Below are positions 18,320 through 27,608 of a stretch of DNA of 64,000 nucleotides, piece after piece (positions within the stretch are counted from its first letter, which is position 1; every line of letters begins with the position of its first letter). The DNA is from Streptomyces sp. B1I3 (GTDB lineage Bacteria; Actinomycetota; Actinomycetes; Streptomycetales; Streptomycetaceae): positions 2,170,001 through 2,234,000 of the forward strand of contig NZ_JAUSYD010000001.1 of assembly GCF_030816615.1 (NCBI RefSeq), in the 5' to 3' direction. The notes beneath the pieces were generated by a model, which was not told where the DNA came from, searched no databases, and worked only from the letters and a program-made list of their open reading frames with translations. The position numbers were made by a program, and so were the translations under genes.

Positions 18320-18961
18320 GTGACCTTCGAACTCGCTCCGTCCGCAGCCACTTCACTGTCGGCGTCCTCGTCATCCGCGGGCTCCGTCAATCAGCTCGCC
18401 CGGACGCTCGAGCCGGCCGAGTGGGCGGCGGCCGGCATACCCCTGCTGCGCAGCCCCCGTGAGATCGTCAGCGGCCTGCACGCACGGCACCGGCCGGCCC
18501 CGGCCACCGCGGTCGTCGCGGTCCTCGATCACGAGGAACGGCTCACCGCCAGTGCCTCGTTCGCCCGACGGGCGCACGCGGCCGCTGACGGCTGGGAGTT
18601 CCGCAACGCCCTGCTGGCCCATCTGCGCCGGGTGATCCCGCACGATCTGCGCCGGCGGACGCCCGTACGCACGGCGATCCTGCTCTACTGCCGGGAAGGT
18701 GACGAGCGGTGGACGGAGGAGGACGGGGCGTGGATGTGGGGGCTGCGTGACGCCTGCACGCTGCACGGCCTGCGCTGCGGGGCCTACATCACTCTGACGA
18801 GTGGGGGCTGGCAGGTCCTCGGCGAGGGCCGGGGCGGCCGCAGACCTAGTTCGCTGTCCCGGCCGACGGCTCTCACCGACATCTCCGTCGACCGGGATCC
18901 GGTACCGCTGCGCACCGGGGGCGGTGCGGCGGACGCGCTGCGGCGGACCGCCGCCCGCTGA
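18320..18961 (+). CDS. Conserved hypothetical protein
   Basis: 213 residues from GTG 18320, with an ideal GAAGGGAG four bases upstream. The protein has a compact core (TAVVAVLDHEERLTASASFAR, WEFRNALLAHLRRVIPHDL, RTAILLYCREGDERWTEEDG) and a disordered tail after about 165. It lacks signal peptide and membrane segments. I cannot name a family; it looks like a Streptomyces-specific cytoplasmic protein. It is divergent from recQ. The 399-base gap between them (17921-18319) shows no other gene and probably holds both promoters. Confidence 0.75.
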   Translation: MTFELAPSAATSLSASSSSAGSVNQLARTLEPAEWAAAGIPLLRSPREIVSGLHARHRPAPATAVVAVLDHEERLTASASFARRAHAAADGWEFRNALLAHLRRVIPHDLRRRTPVRTAILLYCREGDERWTEEDGAWMWGLRDACTLHGLRCGAYITLTSGGWQVLGEGRGGRRPSSLSRPTALTDISVDRDPVPLRTGGGAADALRRTAAR

Positions 18962-19057
18962 CGGCCTGGCGCACGACGGCGGGTCGATCAGGCCGCCGGG
19001 CGAAGAAGCGGGCCCCGGACGTCCTCGCGGACACCCGGGGCCGCCCCCTACGGACGG

Positions 19058-19756
19058 TCAGACACCCGCGCCGAGCGCGGAGTTGACCTTCTGCGGGTCG
19101 CCGCACACGATCAGCAGCGCGTCGGCGTGCTTCCGGGCCACGGTGAGCGCACGCACGGTGCTCTCGTCGGTGCCTCCGTCCACCGCGACGACCACCACGG
19201 CACGGGACGCGCAACGGTCGGCGTTCGCCGCGTGGGCGAAGAAGACGTCGTCACCCGACTCGTGCTGGGCCCAGTACGCCGCCTCCCCGAAGGAGAGTTC
19301 GTGTGCGGCCCAGGGGTGCTGCCCGCCCGTGGTGAGCACGAGGATCTCACCGGGCGCACGACCGGAGTCGAGCAGCAGGTCGACGGCCTCGTCGGCGGCA
19401 TCGATCGCGCCTTCCGCCGGGGCAGGGATCAGCTGGAGCTGCGCCGCCGGCCGTTCCTGCGGCAGCGTGCGCCCGGAGGGGCGGGGTGCGGCGGGGGCGG
19501 GAGGGGCGGGGTGCGGGCGCTGCGCCGGGGGCGCGGGCCGCGCGGGGCCGGGGCCCGGATGTCCGGGACGCGGCGTGGCCGCGGAACGCGGACCTGGAAC
19601 GGGGCGGGGGGTCGGCGCGGTGCGGCCGGCGGCCGGAGTGACGCGGGGACCCTGGGCGCTCTCGGGAATCTGAGGCTCCTCGGGATGGAAGGCATGAATG
19701 GTTGTCTGTCGTGCGCCGACGCGGCACGCATCGGCTGGTTGGGCACACCTGTGCGA
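19058..19756 (-). CDS. Hypothetical protein; no ordinary start codon in frame
   Basis: The C-terminal part is clearly coding (GAIDAADEAVDLLLDSGRAP, then ESTVRALTVARKHADALL). High third-position GC in the same frame continues upstream through a Pro/Ala-rich linker to QTTIHAFHPEEPQIPE, about 19694. The open frame then runs back without ATG, GTG or TTG to the rnhB stop at 19757-19759, which is in the same frame. The first standard start is GTG 19339, which would leave only 93 residues. Options: initiation at ATT or CTG, a lost start codon (a change at CAG before ACAACC would do), or readthrough from rnhB. The fold looks like a small alpha/beta domain; no family recognised. Confidence 0.6.
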   Translation of the reverse strand, partial: SHRCAQPADACRVGARQTTIHAFHPEEPQIPESAQGPRVTPAAGRTAPTPRPVPGPRSAATPRPGHPGPGPARPAPPAQRPHPAPPAPAAPRPSGRTLPQERPAAQLQLIPAPAEGAIDAADEAVDLLLDSGRAPGEILVLTTGGQHPWAAHELSFGEAAYWAQHESGDDVFFAHAANADRCASRAVVVVAVDGGTDESTVRALTVARKHADALLIVCGDPQKVNSALGAGV

Positions 19757-20467
19757 TCAGAAGTCGAAGCCGAGCTGGCCCCCGCTTTCCAGTGCGGCCG
19801 CCTCGGCGGAGAAACGGACCTTCTTCAGGTGCTTCCACCGGGGCAGCGCGTCCAGGTAGGACCAGCTGAGGCGGTGGTGGGGGGTGGGACCCCGCTCCTC
19901 CAGCGCGGCCCGGTGCACCGGTGAGGGGTAACCCGCGTTCGCGCCGAAGGCGAAATCCGCGTACTGCCCCGAGTCTGCGCCCAGCGCGGCCATCATCGTG
20001 TCCCGGTGGACCTTGGCGATCACCGAGGCCGCGGCGACCGCGATGCAGGACTGGTCGCCCTTGATCACCGTACGGACGTTCCAGGGCTCGCCGAGGTAGT
20101 CGTGCTTGCCGTCGAGTATCACGGCGTCCGGCCGCACGGGCAGGGCGTCGAGAGCCCTGACCGCCGCGAGGCGGAGTGCGGCTGTCATACCGAGGTCGTC
20201 GATCTCCAGGGGTGACGCGTGCCCCAGGCCGTAAGCCGTCACCCAGCTCTCGAGCAGGGGCGCGAGCTCCGCACGGCGCTTGGGGCTGATCAGCTTGGAG
20301 TCGGTGAGGCCCGCGGGGGGTCTGCGAAGGCCGGTGACAGCCGCGCAGACGGTGACGGGGCCGGCCCACGCTCCGCGTCCGACCTCGTCGACACCTGCGA
20401 CGGTCCTGGCACCGGAGGTAGCGCGCAGTGAGCGCTCGACGGTGTGCGTGGGTGGTTCGTACGGCAT
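19757..20467 (-). CDS. rnhB: Ribonuclease HII
   Basis: 236 residues. Removes ribonucleotides and RNA from RNA-DNA hybrids. The type 2 RNase H motifs are intact: [13 protein letters not shown] with catalytic Asp27 and Glu28, [13 protein letters not shown] with Asp119, and the [20 protein letters not shown] stretch that holds the fourth acidic residue. Length is normal for Streptomyces. ATG 20467 starts [14 protein letters not shown]. The downstream frame at 19058-19756 follows directly and in phase. Confidence 0.97.
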   Translation of the reverse strand: MPYEPPTHTVERSLRATSGARTVAGVDEVGRGAWAGPVTVCAAVTGLRRPPAGLTDSKLISPKRRAELAPLLESWVTAYGLGHASPLEIDDLGMTAALRLAAVRALDALPVRPDAVILDGKHDYLGEPWNVRTVIKGDQSCIAVAAASVIAKVHRDTMMAALGADSGQYADFAFGANAGYPSPVHRAALEERGPTPHHRLSWSYLDALPRWKHLKKVRFSAEAAALESGGQLGFDF

Positions 20468-20581
20468 GGCGCCTGCCAGCGTACGCCGATGGCCCCGGCA
20501 AGAACACCCCGGGGCACGGTCCGGGGCACGGCCGCCCCCGGAACCGAGGGGCCGGGTGACCGGCGGGGCCCCGCAAGGAGG

Positions 20582-21199
20582 TCAGACACGGAAGAGCGGC
20601 ATCCCGACCTCATCGATCATCTGAGCGATCTCTCCGTCCGTCCATTCGCTGCCGCACACCTTGGTCCGGTACATCATGATCGCGGGAATCACGTCGACCA
20701 CCATCGCGCTCAGGGCGTCCGGCCGGACTTCTCCCCGCTCGACACCACGGCGGAGCACCTCTCGGACGACCTGTGTCGCGGGCTCGACCATGCCGCTCAG
20801 GATCACCGCGTGGAAACGTTCGGCCGTGGTGGCGTCGCATTCGTGAAGGACCGACCGCAGGGCGATGCCGGGCGCGGACCACAGGGCGTCCCGCACTCTG
20901 CGGCACATCTCGTAGAGGTCGTCACGGACGCCCCCACTGTCGGGGACCTCGTCCAGAGCGGGCAGGCCGGCCCGAAGGGCATCGGCGACCAGGTCCTCCT
21001 TCGACGGCCAGCGCCGGTACACGGCCGCCTTCCCCGTCCGGGCGCCGGCGGCGACACCTTCCATCGTCAGCCCGTTCCACCCCACCGTGCCCAGCTGCTC
21101 GAGCGCGGCGTCGAGGATGGCCCGTTCCAGCACGGGCCCCCGGCGGCGCAAGGACATCGACCGGGGCCGGGCGGAGGCCGTCGGTTGTGAAGCAGTCAT
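20582..21199 (-). CDS. TetR-family repressor of the adjacent MFS exporter
   Basis: 205 residues. The N-terminal helix-turn-helix (ERAILDAALEQLGTVGWNGL, then AGARTGKAAVYRRWPSKEDL, about 25-72) is typical TetR; the rest is a helical ligand-binding domain (TetR_C-like, with an ILSGMVEPATQVVREVLRRG segment). It is divergent from the DHA2-type exporter at 21395 across a 195-base region with two matching inverted repeats, the classic arrangement of a drug-responsive repressor controlling itself and a pump. The inducer is unknown. Confidence 0.93.
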   Translation of the reverse strand: MTASQPTASARPRSMSLRRRGPVLERAILDAALEQLGTVGWNGLTMEGVAAGARTGKAAVYRRWPSKEDLVADALRAGLPALDEVPDSGGVRDDLYEMCRRVRDALWSAPGIALRSVLHECDATTAERFHAVILSGMVEPATQVVREVLRRGVERGEVRPDALSAMVVDVIPAIMMYRTKVCGSEWTDGEIAQMIDEVGMPLFRV

Positions 21200-21304
21200 C
21201 AGCAGTTCTCCATCGGCGCATGGAGCCGCACACCGCCGCGGGCCTGAGCGGACCCGTTACCGGCGACGAGCGGACTCCGGAGACATCCCGCCGACAGCAG
21301 CTGC

Positions 21305-21324
21305 AGTGAACGCTTGCGTTCACT
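21305..21324. promoter_or_regulatory. Operator 1 for the TetR repressor
   Basis: AGTGAACGCTTGCGTTCACT: two 9-bp half-sites AGTGAACGC and GCGTTCACT around TT. It lies between the divergent tetR and MFS genes, about 105 bases from the tetR start. The same half-site AGTGAACG recurs in operator 2. Confidence 0.75.
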
Positions 21325-21352
21325 AACGGGGACTCACTACCGTTGGCGGGAC

Positions 21353-21372
21353 AGTGAACGGCATCGTTCACT
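21353..21372. promoter_or_regulatory. Operator 2 for the TetR repressor
   Basis: AGTGAACG, GCAT, CGTTCACT: 8-bp half-sites identical to those of operator 1 but with a 4-base spacer. It is 22 bases upstream of the MFS GTG, so bound repressor would cover the start of the transcript. The centres of the two sites are 48 bases apart. Confidence 0.75.
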
Positions 21373-21394
21373 CACTCACTTGGGGGGATCCATA

Positions 21395-22948
21395 GTGACA
21401 ACATCTCAGTTAGAAACACAGAGCACACCCGGCGGGGCCCGCCGGGCGGGGCGCCCGGGGATCGCCCTCGCGGTCATCGCCGCCTGCCAGTTGATGGTGG
21501 TACTCGACGCCACGATCGTCAACATCGCACTCCCGCACATCCAGGACGCGCTCAGCTTCTCCACGACAGATCTCTCCTGGGTCCTGAGCTCCTACACCCT
21601 CACCTTCGGCGGACTGCTGCTGCTGGGCGGCAGGGCGGGTGACATCCTGGGCCGCCGCCGGGTCTTCATGACCGGCATCCTGCTCTTCACCCTCGCCTCG
21701 CTGCTGGGTGGACTGGCGCAGGAGCCCTGGCAGTTGCTCGCGGCCCGTGCGCTGCAGGGCGTCGGCGGTGCCATCGCGTCACCGACCTCCCTCGCACTGA
21801 TCACCACCACGTTCCCGGAAGGACCCGAACGCAACCGGGCGTTCGGGGTGTTCGCCGCCGTGTCGGCGGGAGGCGGCGCGATCGGGCTGCTGACCGGCGG
21901 CATGCTCACGGAGTGGCTCGACTGGCGCTGGGTCCTCTTCGTCAACGTGCCCATCGGCGTGCTGATCGCGGTCCTGGCACCGATGTACATCAACGAGTCG
22001 GAGAAGCACCCGGGCCGCTTCGACATCTCGGGTGCCCTGACCTCGACACTCGGTATGGCGTCACTGGTCTACGGATTCATCCGCGCCTCGGAGGAGGGCT
22101 GGCGGGACACCCTCACGCTGTCGTCCTTCGCCGCCGCCGTGCTTCTGCTCGCCACGTTCGTCCTGATCGAGTCGCGCGCCAAGGAACCGATCACCCCCTT
22201 GCGGATGTTCGCCGACCGGAACCGCTCGGGCACCTACGTGATCATGCTCAGCCTGGCCGCGGCCATGTTCGGGATGTTCTTCTTCATCGTGCTGTTCGTG
22301 CAGAACGTCCTGGACTACAGCCCGATCGAGTCGGGGCTGGCCTTCCTGCCCGTGACGGTCGCGATCATCACGGGCGCGGGGCTCTCCCAGCGGCTGCTTC
22401 CGGTGCTCGGCCCCAAACCCTTCATGGTCACCGGGTCGGCGATCACCGGAATCGGGCTCTTCTGGCTGACCCTCATCTCGTCGGACAGTTCCTACGTCGG
22501 CGGCGTCCTCGGGCCCATGACGCTGTTCGGCTTCGGCATGGGGCTGAACTTCGTCACCCTGACCCTGACCGCGGTGTCCGGCGTCGCCCAGCACGAGGCG
22601 GGTGCCGCCTCCAGCCTCCTCAACGCGAGCCAGCAGGTCGGCGGCTCGCTGGGCCTGTCGATCCTGGTCACCGTGTTCGGCACGGCCGGCCGGGACGAGG
22701 CGGAGAAGCAGATACCGTCGTTCATGGCTCGGGCGACGCCGGAGCAGAAGGCCGAATTCGCCAGGACGCAGGAGCTGCCGGCGCCCTGGGGACACGAGGT
22801 TCTCACCCACAGCATCGCCACCGCCTTCACCGCGGCCGTCGCCATGGTGGCGCTCGCCCTGCTGACCGCGGTGCTGGTGATCCGGGTGCGCAGGAGCGAT
22901 CTGGAGGCGCTGAGCGGGAAGTCCGCCGCCGCCGGGCCCGGCGCCTGA
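21395..22948 (+). CDS. MFS drug exporter, DHA2 (14-TM) family
   Basis: 517 residues from GTG 21395 (MTTSQLETQSTPGG), with GGGGGGA six bases upstream; the open frame extends further up but through the operators. DHA2 motifs: LDATIVNIALPHI in TM1, GGRAGDILGRRRVF (motif A), ALQGVGGAIASPTSLALI (motif C region) and a hydrophobic profile of about 14 helices. Predicted proton-coupled export of toxic compounds or antibiotics. Controlled by the divergent TetR gene. The C-terminal loop before the last helix (PEQKAEFARTQELPAPWG) is typical of the family. Confidence 0.93.
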   Translation: MTTSQLETQSTPGGARRAGRPGIALAVIAACQLMVVLDATIVNIALPHIQDALSFSTTDLSWVLSSYTLTFGGLLLLGGRAGDILGRRRVFMTGILLFTLASLLGGLAQEPWQLLAARALQGVGGAIASPTSLALITTTFPEGPERNRAFGVFAAVSAGGGAIGLLTGGMLTEWLDWRWVLFVNVPIGVLIAVLAPMYINESEKHPGRFDISGALTSTLGMASLVYGFIRASEEGWRDTLTLSSFAAAVLLLATFVLIESRAKEPITPLRMFADRNRSGTYVIMLSLAAAMFGMFFFIVLFVQNVLDYSPIESGLAFLPVTVAIITGAGLSQRLLPVLGPKPFMVTGSAITGIGLFWLTLISSDSSYVGGVLGPMTLFGFGMGLNFVTLTLTAVSGVAQHEAGAASSLLNASQQVGGSLGLSILVTVFGTAGRDEAEKQIPSFMARATPEQKAEFARTQELPAPWGHEVLTHSIATAFTAAVAMVALALLTAVLVIRVRRSDLEALSGKSAAAGPGA

Positions 22949-22985
22949 CGGCTACCCCGGCAGGCCTCGGCCGCTCCCGCACAGC

Positions 22986-23021
22986 CGTGCGGGCCGCCTC
23001 CCGAGGGAGACGGCCCGCACG
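22986..23021. terminator. Bidirectional terminator between MFS and DUF4153 genes
   Basis: An 11-bp stem CGTGCGGGCCG (22986-22996) pairs with 23011-23021 around a loop that can extend the pairing. It sits between the convergent ends of the exporter and the membrane protein gene. Confidence 0.7.
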
Positions 23022-23073
23022 ACTCGCAGCACGGTCCGGCCCGCTGTCCCGCACCGGTCCGGGGTGCGCCGGA

Positions 23074-24852
23074 TCAGTACGGGTCGTAGGTGTCCGTCTC
23101 CTCCGAGACGTCCCGCTCGCCCTCCCGGACGTCGAGCTCGAAGCAGATGTTCCCGTGGTCCTGCACGGCGCGCTCCTCCAGGATCTCCCGGGCCCTGGCC
23201 TCGCCGAGACTCGTGGCGTACCACGGGGAGCCGGAGGTCGCGAGGGTGCGCCCGATGTCCTCCAGCGCACAGGAGCGCAGCGGCTCCGGCAGCTCGTCGA
23301 GTGCGGGTACGGCGTCGGCCGAGAGCCCCTGGAGATAGCTGATGTCGATCGTCCTGTCACTGCGGTACCGCTCGACGTTCTGTTCGGCGATCAGCCCGTC
23401 GGGCGAGATCAGCCCGAAGGCGAGCACCCCGGCGGCGGCGCTCACGGCGACGGCGCGCGGCAGCAGCCGGGCACCGAACACACCCGCCGCGAGGATGAGG
23501 ACGAGTACCACTCCGAGCCAGAGTTCCACCGCGGCCACGGAGATCCGGAGCCGGGTCAGGCCGAAGGCGTCGACGTACAGATCCATGCGGCGCAGCGCGG
23601 AGGCCACGACGACGAGTGTCAGGACGCACAGGACGCCGAGCACCCCGCGGACCAGGGTGCGGTCGCGGGCCCCGTCGCGCGGGGCCCAGCGCAGCGCGAG
23701 GGCGATGACGAGCAGGGTCAGCAGCGTGGCCCAGAGGAGTTGCCAGAAACCCTGCCGCGCGTAAGCGGCCGGAGTCAGCCCGGTCTCTTCCAGCACCTTG
23801 TCGTACCCGCCGAGCAGGACGGCGAGCTGGAGCGCGACGAAGGCGGCGAAGAGCAGGTTGAGCACGACCAGGGGGAGCGCCCACTCCACCCGGTTCCGCG
23901 GCCGGCCGGGCCGGACGGTGATGCCGTCCCAGCGCACCGGTGCTGCCGCGGAGTAGGCGGCGGCGAGCGCGCCGACGAGCCCGAGCGCGAAGAGGAGGAC
24001 GCGCCACGGACTGTCTCCGACCGAGACGTCGGGGGCGAGAACCCCGAGCAGATCGGCGAACGCGGCGTCGGCGCCGGCGAAGAGGGCGCCGAAGACCACG
24101 AGCAGGACGAGTGCCACCGCTGCGCTGCGCACGGCGGTGCGCACCCGGCCACGGGAATCGTCCGCCCGCTCGCGTACGCCTCGCCAGCCCCAGCGCAGTC
24201 CGGCCGCGACCGACGGGAACAGCCCGAGCGAGCCGAGCAGCACCCCCGGCCAGCTACGGCTGCCGTGCAGCGCGAGCGAACCGAGGGCGAGGGCGGACAC
24301 GACTGCGAGGAACACGGGCCAGCCCGCGTCCCGGATCGCCGGAACCACCAGCAGGACGAGGCCGCCGACCGCCCAGACGGCGGTCCATGGACGGAGCCTG
24401 CGGCCCGCGTCCCGGGCGGCGAAGAACGCCGCCAGGGCTGCGGGCAGGGCCACCAGCAGCACATTGGGCCCGAGGCCCTCGCCGAGCAGCAGGGCGCTCA
24501 GCAGACCCGTGGCGAGGACCGACCACAGGGTTGCGGGCCTGATCGCGTGCGGGGGCGAGGGCCGCAGCGTGGCCAGTACGCCGGGCGGTTGCTGCTGGTC
24601 ACGGCGCTTCCAGGGATCGGCCGGGGGCCTGGGCCCCTGGAGGTAGGCGGGCCTCGCGGGTACCTCCGGTTCGTCCGGGTCCGACCCCTGGGACGGAACC
24701 TGTGCCGAGGTCTTCGCGCGTCCGCGAGGCGCCGGACGCTCCCTGCCGGTGCCCTCGGCGGACGCGCCGCCACCGGGCGTGGGCACCCCGGCCACCTCGG
24801 GCGCGGGCGGCGTCCCGGCCGTGCCGGGCTCCTCGGACGATTGTTCGGACAT
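23074..24852 (-). CDS. Polytopic membrane protein, DUF4153 type
   Basis: 592 residues from ATG 24852 (MSEQSSEEPGTAGT), with GGAGGGG upstream. A disordered, Pro/Gly/Arg-rich N-terminus of about 110 residues precedes about 12 hydrophobic helices (for example WSVLATGLLSALLLGEGL, ALVLLVVFGALFAGADAA). A conserved segment QGFWQLLWATLLTLLVIALAL is typical of the DUF4153/4173 family. The C-terminal 100 residues are soluble (NVERYRSDRTIDISYLQGLS). Function unknown. Confidence 0.8.
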   Translation of the reverse strand: MSEQSSEEPGTAGTPPAPEVAGVPTPGGGASAEGTGRERPAPRGRAKTSAQVPSQGSDPDEPEVPARPAYLQGPRPPADPWKRRDQQQPPGVLATLRPSPPHAIRPATLWSVLATGLLSALLLGEGLGPNVLLVALPAALAAFFAARDAGRRLRPWTAVWAVGGLVLLVVPAIRDAGWPVFLAVVSALALGSLALHGSRSWPGVLLGSLGLFPSVAAGLRWGWRGVRERADDSRGRVRTAVRSAAVALVLLVVFGALFAGADAAFADLLGVLAPDVSVGDSPWRVLLFALGLVGALAAAYSAAAPVRWDGITVRPGRPRNRVEWALPLVVLNLLFAAFVALQLAVLLGGYDKVLEETGLTPAAYARQGFWQLLWATLLTLLVIALALRWAPRDGARDRTLVRGVLGVLCVLTLVVVASALRRMDLYVDAFGLTRLRISVAAVELWLGVVLVLILAAGVFGARLLPRAVAVSAAAGVLAFGLISPDGLIAEQNVERYRSDRTIDISYLQGLSADAVPALDELPEPLRSCALEDIGRTLATSGSPWYATSLGEARAREILEERAVQDHGNICFELDVREGERDVSEETDTYDPY

Positions 24853-25081
24853 GGGACCCCTCCCCCGCCGGTGTCCGCTCGCACGGCCCCATCGCGGCGC
24901 GACGGCCCCGGCGCTCATAGGCACGCCCCACAAGATCAACGAGGGCGGCGTGGCCGAAAGAGTAGCGCCGCCTCAGCCGTTCGGGGCGCCTGGAACCCGG
25001 CTGTGGCAGGACCGTGACAGGCCGCGGAGGAAACACGACACCCGTGGCACCGCGTCAGCGGCGCCACGGGGTGTCCGGTGA

Positions 25082-25990
25082 TCAGCCGCGCACTCCGGGC
25101 AGCCAGTGCGGGGGCTCCTCCGTCAGGGCCAGCCAGTCGGCCGGAGGAGCCCCGGCCCGGGCGGCCGCGACGACTCCGCCGACGATGGCGCAGGTGGTGT
25201 CCACGTCACCGCCCGCCTGGGCCGTCAGCCAGAAGGCCTGTTCGAAATTGCCGAGGTTGCGCGCCGCGGACCAGAGGGCGAACGGCACCGTGTCGTGCGC
25301 GCTGGTGCGGCGGCCGTTGCCGAGCACCGCCGCGACCGTTCCCGCGTCCTGGTAGTCGAGCATGTCCCGGGCCCGGCGCAGGCCGGCCCCGACCGCGCTC
25401 CGCGGCACGAGCGCGACCACGCCGTCGAGGAGCGCCTCGGGGGCCGGCGGGCCTCCGGGCGCGGCGACGAGGGCGGCGGCCGCCGCCACGGCCATGGAGC
25501 CCACGACGGCTTCACGGTGCTGATGAGTGGTGTACGACGAGATCTCGGCCTGGTGGGTTGCCTGCTCCGGGTCGTCCGCGTACCAGGCTCCCAGCGGAGC
25601 GATCCGCATCGCCGAGCCGTTCCCCCAGGAGCCCTGGCCCTGGAAGAGCCCGGACGCCAGCTCACGCCAGTCGCCACCCTCCCTGACGAGCCTGAGCAGC
25701 CGGTTCACCGCCGGGCCGTAACCCCGGTCGAAGTCGTGGTGGCGGGCGAAGGAGTGGGCCAGGGCGTCCTGATCGATGCGCCCGTGTTCGGCCAGCACGG
25801 CGAGCACGGAGGAGGCCATCTCGGTGTCGTCGGTCCACTGCCAGGGACCGGGCGGCAGGGCGCGGTCCTTGAGGAGGGGATAGTTGGCCGGGACGAAGAA
25901 CTGGGAGCCGAGGGCATCACCCACGGAGAGTCCACGCAGGCTGGCCAGGGCGCGTTCGAAGCGCCGGTCGGAAGCGGAGTCAGCGGTCAT
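25082..25990 (-). CDS. ADP-ribosylglycohydrolase family protein
   Basis: 302 residues. Has the DraG/ARH signature: LRGLSVGDALGSQFF (about 18-32), WTDDTEMASSVL with the metal-binding Thr-Asp-Asp (about 51-62), GNGSAMRIAPLG, and the C-terminal AQAGGDVDTTCAIVGGVVAA with the second metal-binding DVDTT. All expected Mg-site residues are present, so it is probably an active hydrolase that removes ADP-ribose from a protein, nucleic acid or small molecule. It is followed 12 bases on by a histidine phosphatase gene on the same strand upstream side, suggesting co-transcription. Confidence 0.93.
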   Translation of the reverse strand: MTADSASDRRFERALASLRGLSVGDALGSQFFVPANYPLLKDRALPPGPWQWTDDTEMASSVLAVLAEHGRIDQDALAHSFARHHDFDRGYGPAVNRLLRLVREGGDWRELASGLFQGQGSWGNGSAMRIAPLGAWYADDPEQATHQAEISSYTTHQHREAVVGSMAVAAAAALVAAPGGPPAPEALLDGVVALVPRSAVGAGLRRARDMLDYQDAGTVAAVLGNGRRTSAHDTVPFALWSAARNLGNFEQAFWLTAQAGGDVDTTCAIVGGVVAAARAGAPPADWLALTEEPPHWLPGVRG

Positions 25991-26002
25991 CGCCCTGCCA
26001 CT

Positions 26003-26662
26003 CTATCCGGTACGGCCGTACGGCTCGGGGGTGCGCCACCGTTCGAAGGGCCGGTCGAGCGTATACCGGCCGTCCTCGCCGAGCAGCAGCAGTCTCTTCT
26101 CGCCGTTTCCGGGATTGGACAAGGATTCGAATTCTGCGACGGACCAGTGGAACCAGCGCATGCAGAAGAGCCTCATGGTCAGGCCGTGGGTGACCAGCAG
26201 GACGTTACGCGGATGGTCGGGGGCCTCGAAACTGCGGTGGAGGCTCTCCAGGAATGCTCCGACCCGGTCGTACACGTCGGCCCCGGACTCACCCTGCGCG
26301 AAGCGGTAGAAGAAGTGCCCGTAGGCGTCGCGGTACGCCTTCTGCAGCCTGACGTCGTCCCTGTCCTGCCAGTTCCCCCAGTCCTGCTCGCGCAGCCGGG
26401 GCTCCTCCCTGACACGCACATGCCCGGGATCGAGGCCGAACGCCTCGAACGTCTCGTGGGTGCGCCGGTAGGGCGACACGTAGACACTCACCCGCTCTGT
26501 GCCGAACAGCTCACGCAGCTCGCTGCCGGTCTCCCGGGCCTGGCGCAGCCCCTTCGCCGTGAGCCTCAGGGCGTGGTCGGGCTCCCTCTCGTAGACGGTG
26601 TCGTCGCTGTTGCCCTCCGACTCGCCGTGCCGGACGAGAACTATGCGCTGTGGTCGTGCCAT
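26003..26662 (-). CDS. Histidine phosphatase (phosphoglycerate mutase-like)
   Basis: 219 residues. LVRHGESEGN near the N-terminus carries the phospho-acceptor His12 with Arg11 and Glu14; SPYRRTHETFEAF, the partner Glu in REQDWGNWQDRD, and LVTHGLTMRLFCMRWFHWS with the second His complete the site. It is of the GpmB/PhoE-like broad phosphatase type rather than glycolytic mutase. It is 12 bases upstream of the ADP-ribosylglycohydrolase gene and probably co-transcribed with it. Substrate unknown. Confidence 0.9.
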   Translation of the reverse strand: MARPQRIVLVRHGESEGNSDDTVYEREPDHALRLTAKGLRQARETGSELRELFGTERVSVYVSPYRRTHETFEAFGLDPGHVRVREEPRLREQDWGNWQDRDDVRLQKAYRDAYGHFFYRFAQGESGADVYDRVGAFLESLHRSFEAPDHPRNVLLVTHGLTMRLFCMRWFHWSVAEFESLSNPGNGEKRLLLLGEDGRYTLDRPFERWRTPEPYGRTG

Positions 26663-26799
26663 GCACCGACCCTAAGGGCCCCGGGGCGCGACCGAGCAGT
26701 CGGGCGGAGCCCCACCGGCGTAGGTGACCGGGGGAACCGCGGCGCCCACGGCGGTCCCGGGCCCGCCGAGGAGGGCGCGAGTCAGGCCGTCCAGGACGA

Positions 26800-27405
26800 T
26801 CAGACCGTCCAGGACGACTCGAGCCGCACGACGTCGCCCGTCAGTGCCTCGATGTCCTGGTCGGTGTCCGCCCGCGCCGAGAGCCGGGCGATGCTCTCGG
26901 GCCGGTACTTGCCGCGCTCGGCGCTCGACTGCCACATCGACAGGACGAGGAACTCGTTGCCCGGCGCCTCCCCGAAGAGACCGCGCAGCATACCGGGAGA
27001 ACCGGCCATCGCGGGGTTCCACACCTTCTGCTGCATGAGCGTGAAGTGCTCGACCCGGTCCTCGTACACGCGGCTGTGCGCCAGCCTGACCACGTCGGCG
27101 TCGGTGAACAGTGGCTCGAAGCCGGTCTTCACGTCGAACCGGTACTCGAAGAGCTTGACCTGCATGTCCTTGTACGTGCCGGACTGGGCGGCGGCCTGCC
27201 GGTCGTGCTCGCGCGCCATGAACGAGTCGTAGAAGACCCTGTTCTCCCAGAACGCGAAGACATGGGCGACGTCGGGACGCCGTCGGCTCCACCCGCCGCT
27301 CTGCCCCATGAAGCCCGGCTCCCCGAGCAGCCCCGCCCACTTCCGCTGTCCCCGCTCGAACCCATGACGGTCCACCACGGTGCAGCGAATCCACTTGACC
27401 AGCAC
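26800..27405 (-). CDS. YdbC-like (DUF4937) protein
   Basis: 201 residues. The N-terminal half (MLVKWIRCTVVDRHGFERGQ, then GGWSRRRPDVAHVFAFWENR and YDSFMAREHDRQA) and C-terminal half (FTLMQQKVWNPAM, NEFLVLSMWQSSAERGKY) both look like dimeric alpha/beta-barrel monooxygenase-type modules. Proteins of this kind are annotated YdbC family. No catalytic residues can be assigned. A 203-base divergent region separates it from the TerD-family gene. Confidence 0.75.
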   Translation of the reverse strand: MLVKWIRCTVVDRHGFERGQRKWAGLLGEPGFMGQSGGWSRRRPDVAHVFAFWENRVFYDSFMAREHDRQAAAQSGTYKDMQVKLFEYRFDVKTGFEPLFTDADVVRLAHSRVYEDRVEHFTLMQQKVWNPAMAGSPGMLRGLFGEAPGNEFLVLSMWQSSAERGKYRPESIARLSARADTDQDIEALTGDVVRLESSWTV

Positions 27406-27608
27406 CGCGCCATCGTACGGCTCCGGAGGTGGCGCGGGTCACGCGTCGGACGGGCCCGCGGCCGGACGGCACCCCGCACCGGACGACCTCGGCCACGCGA
27501 TGGCCCGAAGACACCGTCCGATCCCAAGGCGGTTGGATCCACGGACAGTTGCGGACATGATCTGGGGTGGCAGAGGTACGTCGGCCCAGGAGCGAGGAGG
27601 GACGTCCG

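Noticed and set aside
21913..25017. A 1034-codon plus-strand frame
   Set aside because: It overlaps the 3' half of the MFS gene in another frame and the antisense of the DUF4153 gene; low-complexity His/Arg/Glu-rich translation.
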